Of a stretch of 9,453 nucleotides of DNA, positions 1 to 5,848 are shown piece after piece (position 1 is the stretch's first letter; each line of letters opens with the position of its first letter). Source of the DNA: an uncultured Collinsella sp. (GTDB lineage Bacteria > Actinomycetota > Coriobacteriia > Coriobacteriales > Coriobacteriaceae); assembly GCA_959028445.1 (NCBI GenBank), contig CAUFRY010000054.1, forward strand, positions 1-9,453, in the 5' to 3' direction. Made by a program: the position numbers and the translations under genes. The notes beneath the pieces are model-generated. The model had not been told where the DNA came from. It did not search any database and saw only the letters and a list, made by a program, of their open reading frames with translations.

Positions 1-31
1 CTCTTGACAGCGGATTGGGTCATATGAGCGA

Positions 32-130
32 AAACCCGCCAGAGCGAGCAAGGTGCCTTGAAACAAGGCGGCATTGACCTTCTGGTCATGCCGCCGAAGT
101 TGAAAGGCAGATTGCCGCTCTGGCGGGTTT
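32..130. repeat. Nested inverted-repeat element, 15-bp perfect outer arms
   Basis: The outer arms 32-46 and 116-130 are perfect reverse complements over 15 bases (core CCCGCCAGAGCG). Inside lie a second inverted repeat, 67-74 with 88-95 (GGCGGCAT/ATGCCGCC), extended by 76-79 with 84-87, and a small 6-bp pair at 55-60 and 64-69. The whole would fold into a long branched hairpin in RNA or a cruciform in DNA. No gene is supported within it. It resembles a dispersed intergenic palindrome of the REP/MITE type, but only one copy lies in the window, so multicopy status is inference. Confidence 0.6.
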
Positions 131-143
131 GCAGCGTCGAGCG

Positions 144-171
144 GTTACGGCGTTTGGCAAAACGCCGTAAC
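144..171. repeat. Perfect 12-bp stem-loop
   Basis: Arms 144-155 and 160-171 (GTTACGGCGTTT and its complement) are perfect and enclose the four-base loop GGCA. It sits 14 bases after the nested palindrome and 17 bases before the MarR-operon -35 box. It could terminate transcription of a gene left of the window, but neither strand has a proper T-run after the stem, so I class it as a structural repeat rather than an intrinsic terminator. Confidence 0.55.
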
Positions 172-188
172 TTAATAAGTTTGGTACC

Positions 189-217
189 TTGACATTGATT
201 TCTCACGCTCCTAAATT
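189..217 (+). promoter_or_regulatory. Sigma-70-type promoter of the MarR-ABC operon
   Basis: A perfect -35 hexamer TTGACA (189-194) is followed by an ideal 17-bp spacer and a -10-like TAAATT (212-217, four of six consensus positions). Transcription should begin near 224-226, leaving a leader of roughly 48 bases before the MarR start codon. It is the best promoter match upstream of this operon, in a locally AT-richer stretch. Confidence 0.65.
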
Positions 218-251
218 GGTTAGGCACAAAACAATTCCACTACCTAACTAA
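216..251 (+). promoter_or_regulatory. Inverted repeat at the operon start: operator or leader hairpin
   Basis: Arm 216-224 (TTGGTTAGG) matches the reverse complement of 243-251 (CCTAACTAA) at 8 of 9 positions, and the odd pair is a G-U wobble in RNA. It overlaps the -10 box and start point and ends 5 bases before the GGAG ribosome site. MarR proteins commonly repress their own promoter by binding palindromes here, so this is a candidate operator. The 18-base gap between arms is wide for a MarR dimer, so a leader hairpin touching the ribosome site is an equal alternative. Confidence 0.4.
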
Positions 252-253
252 AG

Positions 254-260
254 AAAGGAG
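254..260 (+). promoter_or_regulatory. Ribosome binding site of the MarR gene, long spacing
   Basis: AAAGGAG lies 12 bases before the ATG at 273. The core is strong but the spacing is longer than the usual 5-9 bases, and the site abuts the inverted repeat ending at 251, so leader structure could influence initiation. No better in-frame start exists nearby. Confidence 0.55.
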
Positions 261-272
261 CAACACTAATTC

Positions 273-779
273 ATGTGCGATGAACCTCTTAACCTTTGTT
301 CGCACGAGCCCGGCGGTGACCCGTCGCAACCGGTAGACATACCCGAAGCGGTCAGCGCCGAAGACAAACTCGCCAAGCGCATCCTGAGCGGCCTGGGTTT
401 TTGCGGCCATTACATGCATTTTCATGGCGGAGGCGTGTCCGGCAAGGCGCCCATCATCTGCCTGCTGGCCAAGCAGCCCGGCGGCGAGATGTCGCAGCAG
501 GAACTCGGCATGCACTTTGGCCTCAAGCCGGGGTCGCTTTCCGAGATCCTGTCCAAGCTCGAGGTCAACGGCCTCATTGAACGCAGCCGTAACCCCAAGG
601 ATCGACGGCAACTCACCATTCGCCTGACCGAAACCGGCCGGGAAAACGCCCGCATCGACCAGGCGGCCCGCATCCGCTTTAGAAAACAGGCCTTTAGCGC
701 GCTCACCCACGACGAGCGCGAGGACCTCGCCGAAATGCTCGATAAAATCCGCGTAACCTGGGAGGAACTGGATGATTAA
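273..779 (+). CDS. MarR-family transcriptional regulator
   Basis: A 168-residue protein, slightly longer than the usual 140-160 of MarR regulators because of an N-terminal extension of about 30 residues. The winged helix-turn-helix spans about residues 60-122: helix-turn-helix around 74-99 (SQQELGMHFGLKPGSLSEIL), then the wing with the family's D110-R111-R112 and the closing LTETG at 118-122. Flanking helices should form the dimer and ligand pocket. MarR proteins are usually cytoplasmic repressors released by a small ligand or by thiol oxidation. Cys and His cluster unusually in the sensor-side half: C2, C9, H11, C44, H46, H49, H51, C63. The gene overlaps the following ABC gene by 8 bases, so control of that exporter and of its own promoter is the expected role. 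Family is confident; ligand and target sites are inferred. Confidence 0.92.
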   Translation: MCDEPLNLCSHEPGGDPSQPVDIPEAVSAEDKLAKRILSGLGFCGHYMHFHGGGVSGKAPIICLLAKQPGGEMSQQELGMHFGLKPGSLSEILSKLEVNGLIERSRNPKDRRQLTIRLTETGRENARIDQAARIRFRKQAFSALTHDEREDLAEMLDKIRVTWEELDD

Positions 780-2586
780 AACCCTCATGGGAAGCATCCG
801 CGACTATATGAAAGTCACCGTTGCCACGCCGTTGCTCGTGCTTGGCGAGGTGCTCTGCGAGATGCTGATTCCATTTATCACCGCCAACCTGATCGACGCC
901 ATCAAAGACGGCGCCACCGTAGCCGAGATGCTTCCCACCGCAGGCTTTTTGGTGCTCATCGCGCTGACGTCGCTTGCTTTTGGCGCCGCTGCCGGCGTCA
1001 CCTGCAGCCATGCGAGCTGCGGCTTCGCCAAGAACCTGCGTCACGACCTGTTCTACAAGATCCAGACGTTCAGCTTTGCCAACATCGATGAGTTCTCGAG
1101 TTCTTCACTCGTCACGCGTCTGACCACCGACATCAACAACGTGCAGCAGGCCTTTATGATGATCATCCGTATCGCCGTGCGCGCACCGCTGGTATTGATC
1201 TTCGCCTTTACCATGGCGTTTATCATGGGCGGCAGCGTCGCCATGGTCTACCTGGCCATCATTCCGCTGCTGGGCTTTGGACTGTTCTTTATCATCTTTA
1301 AGGTGCGCCCCATCTTCTCGCGCGTGTTCCACAAGTACGACGCACTTAACGAGTCTGTCGAGGAAAACGTCACCGGCATGCGCGTGGTCAAGAGCTATGT
1401 GCGCGAAGACTTTGAGAAGGAGAAGTTCGCGACCGCCGCGCGCGACGTCCAGATGGACTTCACCCGCGCCGAGAAGCTGCTCGCCTTTAACAACCCCATG
1501 ATGAACATCTGCGTCAACGGCGCGTTTGTCGTCATCATCTACCTGGGCTCCAAGCTCATCATCACGAGCCAGGGCACGCTGTTCGACGTGGGCCAGCTCT
1601 CCTCGATCTTTACCTATGGCTTCCAGATCCTTATGAGCCTGATGCAGCTGTCGATGATCTTTGTCATGGTGACCATGGCCGACGAATCGGCGCACCGCAT
1701 TACCGAGGTGCTGGCCGCCGAGCCCACGATCGCCAATCCCGCCGAGCCCGTGCTCGAGGTTGTCGACGGTTCCATCGACTTTGACCACGTGAGCTTTAAG
1801 TATTCCGCGCATGCGAAGCGCCAGGCGCTCGACGATATCGACCTGCACATTAAGAGCGGCGAGACCATCGGCATCATCGGCGGCACTGGCTCGGCCAAGT
1901 CCACGCTCGTAAACCTCATCGCCCGCCTGTACGACGCCACCGAAGGCACCGTGCGCGTGGGCGGCATGGACGTGCGCGACTACGACCTGGACGCACTGCG
2001 CCACCAGGTCGCCATGGTGCTGCAGAAAAACGTGCTGTTTAGCGGCACCATTGCCGAGAACCTGCGCTGGGGCGACCCGAACGCCACCGACGAGGAAGTC
2101 CGCGAGGCGGCACATCTGGCCTGCGCCGATGAGTTTGTCGACGGTTTCCCCAAGGGCTACGACACCTGGATCGAGCAGGGCGGCTCCAATGTTTCCGGCG
2201 GTCAGAAGCAGCGCCTGTGCATTGCGCGTGCTCTGCTGCGTCGCCCCAAGATCTTGATCCTGGACGACTCCACCAGCGCCGTCGACACCAAGACCGACGC
2301 CAAGATTCGCGCAGGGCTGGCAAGCTATCTGCCTAACACGACCAAGCTCATCATCGCCCAGCGCATTAGCTCCGTGCAGGACGCAGACCGCATCATCGTC
2401 ATGGAAGGTGGCCGCATCGCGCAAATCGGCAACCATGACGAGCTGCTCAAGACAAGCGAGATCTACCGCGAGACCTTTACCTCGCAAAACAAGATGTCTG
2501 CCGAGGGCGAAGGGGCCGTCGAGGCCAACACCGAGGCATCCGCAACGCAAGCTCAGACCCAGGAAGGAGGCGAGGCACATGAGTAA
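772..2586 (+). CDS. ABC exporter half-transporter A (degenerate catalytic site subunit)
   Basis: A 604-residue type IV (ABCB-like) half-transporter: six hydrophobic segments in about residues 15-300, then a nucleotide-binding domain from about 335 to 570. Visible motifs are Walker A G370-GTGSAKST with Ala375 where the loop normally has Gly, Q-loop Q418, canonical signature VSGGQ at 474-478, Walker B ILILD ending at D498, Asp499 in place of the catalytic Glu, D-loop SAVD at 502-505, and Gln530 in place of the switch His. These changes mark the non-catalytic partner of a heterodimeric exporter (the arrangement of LmrCD, BmrCD and TM287/288). The last 30 residues are an acidic Ala/Glu-rich tail. 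The ATG overlaps the MarR stop by 8 bases behind GGAGG at 761-765. It should pair in the membrane with the next gene's product to export a drug-like or lipidic compound; the substrate is unknown. Confidence 0.93.
   Translation: MIKTLMGSIRDYMKVTVATPLLVLGEVLCEMLIPFITANLIDAIKDGATVAEMLPTAGFLVLIALTSLAFGAAAGVTCSHASCGFAKNLRHDLFYKIQTFSFANIDEFSSSSLVTRLTTDINNVQQAFMMIIRIAVRAPLVLIFAFTMAFIMGGSVAMVYLAIIPLLGFGLFFIIFKVRPIFSRVFHKYDALNESVEENVTGMRVVKSYVREDFEKEKFATAARDVQMDFTRAEKLLAFNNPMMNICVNGAFVVIIYLGSKLIITSQGTLFDVGQLSSIFTYGFQILMSLMQLSMIFVMVTMADESAHRITEVLAAEPTIANPAEPVLEVVDGSIDFDHVSFKYSAHAKRQALDDIDLHIKSGETIGIIGGTGSAKSTLVNLIARLYDATEGTVRVGGMDVRDYDLDALRHQVAMVLQKNVLFSGTIAENLRWGDPNATDEEVREAAHLACADEFVDGFPKGYDTWIEQGGSNVSGGQKQRLCIARALLRRPKILILDDSTSAVDTKTDAKIRAGLASYLPNTTKLIIAQRISSVQDADRIIVMEGGRIAQIGNHDELLKTSEIYRETFTSQNKMSAEGEGAVEANTEASATQAQTQEGGEAHE
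2566..2570 (+). promoter_or_regulatory. Ribosome binding site that fixes the start of half-transporter B
   Basis: GGAGG lies 8 bases before the ATG at 2579. The reading frame stays open further left, to an ATG at 2408, but that part runs out of frame inside the previous gene and is Arg/Ser/Pro-rich with no transporter likeness. This site therefore decides for 2579. Confidence 0.75.
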
Positions 2587-4498
2587 GGCAACGACCGCCG
2601 AGCGCGCGCTCAACCGCAAGGGCGGCACCATGTCGCGCCTCATCAAGACGCTCTTTGGCTTCTACCCCGTGCTTTTGCCCCTCGTCGTCGTCGGCGTGGT
2701 GCTCTGCGCCATCATCAACTCCATCGGCGCGACCTTCCTTCAGAGCGCCCTGCAGATTATTAGCGAATCGTGGCAGTCGGGCGATTGGGAAGCCGCACAG
2801 CCCAAGATCGCACAGCTCGTGACTACCCTCGCCTGCATCTACGGCGTCGGCATCCTGTCTTCGCTCTTCTGGAACCGCGCCATGGCCATCGTCACGCAGG
2901 GCTCGCTCGAGAAGCTGCGCGAGAAGATGTTCAACCGCATGCAGGACCTGCCGATTCGCTACTTCGACACGCACCAGCGCGGCGACATCATGAGCCACTA
3001 CACCAACGACATCGACACGCTGCGCCAGATGATCAGCCAGTCGCTGCCCAACCTGCTCATGACGACCATCGTCATCGTCACGGTATTCTTTATCATGCTG
3101 TACTACAGCGTGTGGATGTGCCTGGTCATTGTGGCCGGCGTCGTCTTTATGACCTTTATGACCAAGCTGCTCGGCTCCAACTCTGCGCGTTTCTTTATTG
3201 CGCAGCAGTCCGAGCTCGGCGTGGTCGAGGGCCATATCGAGGAAGTCATGAACGGCCAGAAGGTCGTCAAGGCATTCTGCCACGAGTCTGCCGCCGAGGC
3301 CGATTTTGACGAGCGCAACGAAAAGCTCTTCGAGGTCTCGCAGAAGGCCAACATGTACGCCAACATCCTCATGCCTATCCTTATGAACCTGGGCAACCTG
3401 CTCTACGTGTTGGTGGCCCTTGCCGGCGGCATTTTCCTGGCGCTGGGCGTGCCTAACCTGAGCATCTCGGGCACGGCGCTTTCCATCGCCGTCGTGGTAC
3501 CGTTCCTCAACATGACCAAGCAGTTCTGCGGCCAGATCGGCCAGATCTCGCAGCAGATCAACGCCGTGGTCATGGGCCTTGCCGGCGCCGAGCGCATCTT
3601 TGAGCTGCTCGACGAGGAGCCCGAGGCCGACGAGGGCTACGTGACGCTTGTCAACGCGCAGGTCAACCCCGACACTTGGCAGCTCGAGGAGGCCGACCAC
3701 CACACCGGCATGTGGGCGTGGAAGCATCCGCACCGCGCGACCGGCGAAATTGAGTACGTGCCGCTGCGTGGCGATCTGGTCATGGACAACGTCGACTTTG
3801 GCTACACGCCCGACCACGAGGTGTTGCACGGCGTGTCCGTGTTTGCCAAGCCGGGCCAGAAGGTCGCGTTTGTCGGCGCCACCGGTGCCGGCAAGACGAC
3901 CATCACCAACCTCATCAACCGCTTCTACGACATCGCCGACGGCAAGATCCGCTACGACGGCATCAACGTCAACAAGATCCGCAAGGCCGACCTGCGCCGC
4001 TCGCTGGGCGTCGTGCTACAGGACGTGAACCTGTTCACCGGCACTGTGATGGATAACATCCGCTACGGCAACCTGGACGCTACCGACGAGGAGTGCATCG
4101 CGGCGGCCAAGCTCGCCGGCGCGGACGACTTTATCACCCGCCTGCCCGACGGCTACGACACCATGCTCACCGGCAACGGCGCCCAGCTGTCGCAGGGCCA
4201 GCGCCAGCTGATTTCGATCGCCCGCGCCGCCGTCGCCGATCCGCCGGCGATGATTCTGGACGAGGCCACGTCGAGCATCGACACCCGCACCGAGGCTATC
4301 GTGCAAGCGGGCATGGACAAGCTCATGGAGGGCCGCACGACGTTTGTCATCGCGCACCGTCTCTCCACCGTGCGCAACTCCGACGCAATCATCTGCCTGG
4401 ACCACGGCCGCATCATCGAGCGCGGCAACCACGACGAGCTTATCGCCAAGCGCGGGTATTACTACCAGCTCTATACCGGAGCGTTTGAGCTGGAGTAG
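2579..4498 (+). CDS. ABC exporter half-transporter B (catalytic subunit)
   Basis: A 639-residue half-transporter with six hydrophobic segments between about residues 30 and 330 and an ATPase domain at about 400-635. Motifs: Walker A GATGAGKTT at 433-441, Q-loop Q481, signature LSQGQ at 537-541 (second Gly-position residue is Gln), Walker B ending at D561 with catalytic Glu562, D-loop SSID at 565-568, switch His593. The intact Walker B/His with an altered signature is complementary to half-transporter A: one consensus ATP site forms from this Walker A/B plus partner VSGGQ, one degenerate site from partner Walker A/B plus LSQGQ. An insert of about 50 residues between membrane and ATPase domains (about 345-400, containing a Trp-rich TGMWAWKHPH) appears typical of this subfamily rather than a lesion. 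The ATG overlaps the previous stop by 8 bases. Substrate unknown; efflux is the likely role. Confidence 0.93.
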   Translation: MSKATTAERALNRKGGTMSRLIKTLFGFYPVLLPLVVVGVVLCAIINSIGATFLQSALQIISESWQSGDWEAAQPKIAQLVTTLACIYGVGILSSLFWNRAMAIVTQGSLEKLREKMFNRMQDLPIRYFDTHQRGDIMSHYTNDIDTLRQMISQSLPNLLMTTIVIVTVFFIMLYYSVWMCLVIVAGVVFMTFMTKLLGSNSARFFIAQQSELGVVEGHIEEVMNGQKVVKAFCHESAAEADFDERNEKLFEVSQKANMYANILMPILMNLGNLLYVLVALAGGIFLALGVPNLSISGTALSIAVVVPFLNMTKQFCGQIGQISQQINAVVMGLAGAERIFELLDEEPEADEGYVTLVNAQVNPDTWQLEEADHHTGMWAWKHPHRATGEIEYVPLRGDLVMDNVDFGYTPDHEVLHGVSVFAKPGQKVAFVGATGAGKTTITNLINRFYDIADGKIRYDGINVNKIRKADLRRSLGVVLQDVNLFTGTVMDNIRYGNLDATDEECIAAAKLAGADDFITRLPDGYDTMLTGNGAQLSQGQRQLISIARAAVADPPAMILDEATSSIDTRTEAIVQAGMDKLMEGRTTFVIAHRLSTVRNSDAIICLDHGRIIERGNHDELIAKRGYYYQLYTGAFELE

Positions 4499-4524
4499 CT
4501 CAAAACAGCCCCTACGCTCCCAAC

Positions 4525-4628
4525 GGACCTCCCCGAGGGAGACGGGGTGTTTACTCCGTGCTCAAACATTCTCGCTTCGCTGCGAAACTGCGCGCGGAGC
4601 AAACACCCCGTCTCCCTCGGGGAGGTCC
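4525..4628. repeat. Large palindrome with perfect 28-bp arms
   Basis: Arms 4525-4552 and 4601-4628 are exact reverse complements over 28 bases (starting GGACCTCCCCGAGGGAGACG). After one mismatch the stem continues through 4554-4561 with 4592-4599, and the 30-base centre holds a further small palindrome, TTCGC-T-GCGAA at 4576-4586. A short direct repeat CCTACGC also occurs on each side (4511-4517 and 4627-4633), which could be a remnant of target duplication or chance. It lies between the ABC operon stop and its terminator. It looks like a non-coding REP/MITE-type intergenic element; no transposase is present. Confidence 0.75.
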
Positions 4629-4667
4629 TACGCACACAGTCTTTTCTCGCAGCCTGAAAAGAAGTGG

Positions 4668-4701
4668 TGAGGCCCTGGCCGTTTGGCCAGGGCCTCATTT
4701 T
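4668..4701 (+). terminator. Rho-independent terminator after the ABC operon
   Basis: A perfect 13-bp GC-rich stem (4668-4680 with 4685-4697, TGAGGCCCTGGCC) closes a GTTT loop and is followed by TTTT at 4698-4701. It lies 170 bases after the exporter stop and 33 bases from the convergent LysR stop. The minus-strand side has a looser T-rich tail, so it may also stop the LysR transcript. Confidence 0.85.
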
Positions 4702-4733
4702 GTAAGGAGTCAAAAAGCCCCGTCCCAAATGAG

Positions 4734-5612
4734 CTAGTTGAGGAGTTGGGCCATAGCGTTGACGAATTTTTGTACTTGGAGGGTGGGCTCGAGCGGGTAG
4801 TGCAAAAAGACCGGCACCTCTCGCCCGCACAGGAACGGTACGCCCACAAAGGCCGGGTGCACGCCCGACCATGCGCCGCAGGTGAGCACCGCGTCGCCCT
4901 TTTCCTCCGCCTCGTTAAAGAGCGCAAAGTCAAAGCTGTCCACGTCGATCACGTCCACGCCGCCGTCGGCCAAAAGGTCGATGCGTAGGCTGTCCATGGC
5001 ATCGTTGCCGTGGCGCAGTACGCGCAGACGCATACCCTCCAGGTCGGCGACCGTAATGCGACTCTTGCGCGCCAGCGGGCTTGTGCGCGGCAGGTCGATA
5101 TAAAACGGCACGTTGACAATGCGGAGCTTTTGGCAGGCATCACCCCAGCGTGGGGTAGAAAAACTCGACTGCACCACATCGACCTCGCGGCCCAAGCTGC
5201 GCATGACGGATTCGCGCTCGTCATAGAGGTCGCTCACCGGCACGATTTCAAATCGCAACGACGGTTCCAGATCGTGAATGCCCGACCACATCGACAGCGT
5301 TTGGCGCCCCGGGCACATCATCGACACGCCCAGGCGCACGGCACCGCCATCGCCCGCGGCGCGTCGGGCACGGCGCAACGCATCCTCGGACTGGCGCATG
5401 ATCGAGCGCGCGTCGTCCACCAGCAGCGCGCCGGCCGGCGTCACCTTGACGCCCGAGTGCGAGCGTTCGAACAGCGTGATGCCGAACTCGGCCTCGAAGC
5501 CCGACACCTGCTTGACGAGCGCCGGGGTCGACACGCGCAATTTTGCCGCTGCACGCGAAAAGCTTCCCAGCTCCGCGGCGGCCGATATGGCCTTAAGTCG
5601 TCGATCGTACAC
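4734..5612 (-). CDS. LysR-family transcriptional regulator
   Basis: A 292-residue protein in the usual LysR size range. The N-terminal winged helix-turn-helix spans about residues 6-65 (AAELGSFSRAAAKLRVSTPA, then FEAEFGITLFER and VTPAG), a linker helix follows, and a substrate-binding-like effector domain fills about 88-292. I chose GTG at 5612 because GGGAG (5623-5619) sits 6 bases ahead and the family's N-terminus starts there. An upstream in-frame ATG at 5645 would add 11 basic residues (MWPRARKREID) but has no ribosome site. LysR proteins are tetramers that usually activate a divergent promoter with a small-molecule co-inducer and repress themselves. Divergence from the SDR gene makes the SDR/MFS/oxidoreductase set the probable target. 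Family is confident; ligand unknown. Confidence 0.92.
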   Translation of the reverse strand: MYDRRLKAISAAAELGSFSRAAAKLRVSTPALVKQVSGFEAEFGITLFERSHSGVKVTPAGALLVDDARSIMRQSEDALRRARRAAGDGGAVRLGVSMMCPGRQTLSMWSGIHDLEPSLRFEIVPVSDLYDERESVMRSLGREVDVVQSSFSTPRWGDACQKLRIVNVPFYIDLPRTSPLARKSRITVADLEGMRLRVLRHGNDAMDSLRIDLLADGGVDVIDVDSFDFALFNEAEEKGDAVLTCGAWSGVHPAFVGVPFLCGREVPVFLHYPLEPTLQVQKFVNAMAQLLN

Positions 5613-5618
5613 GTCAAT

Positions 5619-5623
5619 CTCCC
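5619..5623 (-). promoter_or_regulatory. Ribosome binding site deciding the LysR start
   Basis: Read on the minus strand, GGGAG is followed by six bases and then GTG at 5612-5610. The alternative ATG at 5645-5643 is preceded by a C-rich stretch without any Shine-Dalgarno match, so the shorter protein is preferred. Confidence 0.6.
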
Positions 5624-5690
5624 GTTTTCGCGCCCGTGGCCACATGGTGCCACAGGGAGGGGTTGTTTTCGCAGGTCACGCGCTCAGTTA

Positions 5691-5717
5691 AGCATAAACT
5701 GCATCGCACAGTGTAAA
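5691..5717 (-). promoter_or_regulatory. Possible LysR promoter (weak)
   Basis: On the minus strand TTTACA (5717-5712, five of six to the -35 consensus) precedes TATGCT (5696-5691, four of six to the -10 consensus). The spacer is only 15 bases, shorter than optimal, so the call is tentative. It would give a leader of about 70 bases containing the inverted ACCTGCG copy, a position compatible with autoregulation. Confidence 0.3.
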
Positions 5718-5750
5718 CCTGCGGTTAACGCCATTCTAACAAATATGCAA

Positions 5751-5779
5751 TTCACCTGCGCAAATGCAAAGCATACGAT
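5751..5779 (+). promoter_or_regulatory. Probable promoter of the SDR-MFS-oxidoreductase genes
   Basis: TTCACC (5751-5756) and TACGAT (5774-5779) each match four of six consensus bases and are exactly 17 bases apart; start expected near 5786. Such imperfect boxes are common at promoters needing an activator, in line with the divergent LysR gene. Two ACCTGCG copies overlap it. Confidence 0.45.
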
Positions 5780-5848
5780 AACCTGCGAAAACCACGTGGG
5801 TCGATTAATGGGAACGGCCCACCGGGAGGCACAAGAAGGGAAGTTCCT

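Larger units (their letters stand above)
5670..5787. promoter_or_regulatory. Cluster of four ACCTGCG motifs in the divergent control region
   Basis: The heptamer ACCTGCG occurs at 5717-5723, 5754-5760 and 5781-5787, and inverted (CGCAGGT) at 5670-5676. Three copies have an A/T-rich right side (AAAA, CAAA, AAAA in motif orientation). Centres are 47, 37 and 27 bases apart, close to 4.5, 3.5 and 2.5 helical turns. The third copy overlaps the predicted SDR -35 box and the fourth its start point. The third copy also lies within TGC-N11-GCA (5746-5762), which fits the T-N11-A box of LysR proteins. This is likely a regulator binding region; whether the divergent LysR protein or another factor binds is inference. 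Confidence 0.5.

Noticed and set aside
24..77. A 17-residue reading frame (ATG at 24, TGA at 75) in the nested palindrome
   Set aside because: No ribosome site. The frame is open from the window edge and falls inside the inverted repeat, so it is more likely repeat sequence or the end of a gene outside the window; neither can be shown.
2408..2578. N-terminal extension of half-transporter B to an upstream ATG
   Set aside because: The added residues are out-of-frame reading of half-transporter A's ATPase end, and a strong GGAGG stands before the ATG at 2579.
1105..2646. A 513-residue minus-strand frame across half-transporter A
   Set aside because: Antisense shadow of the ABC gene, low-complexity Val/His/Asp-rich translation, no recognisable family.
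2477..3829. A 450-residue minus-strand frame across the two ABC genes
   Set aside because: Same antisense composition effect; no motif, and the plus-strand gene has complete ABC motifs.
4471..4872. Minus-strand frame of 133 residues over the 28-bp palindrome
   Set aside because: The same peptide text arises on the opposite strand of the palindrome, a sign of inverted-repeat artefact rather than coding.
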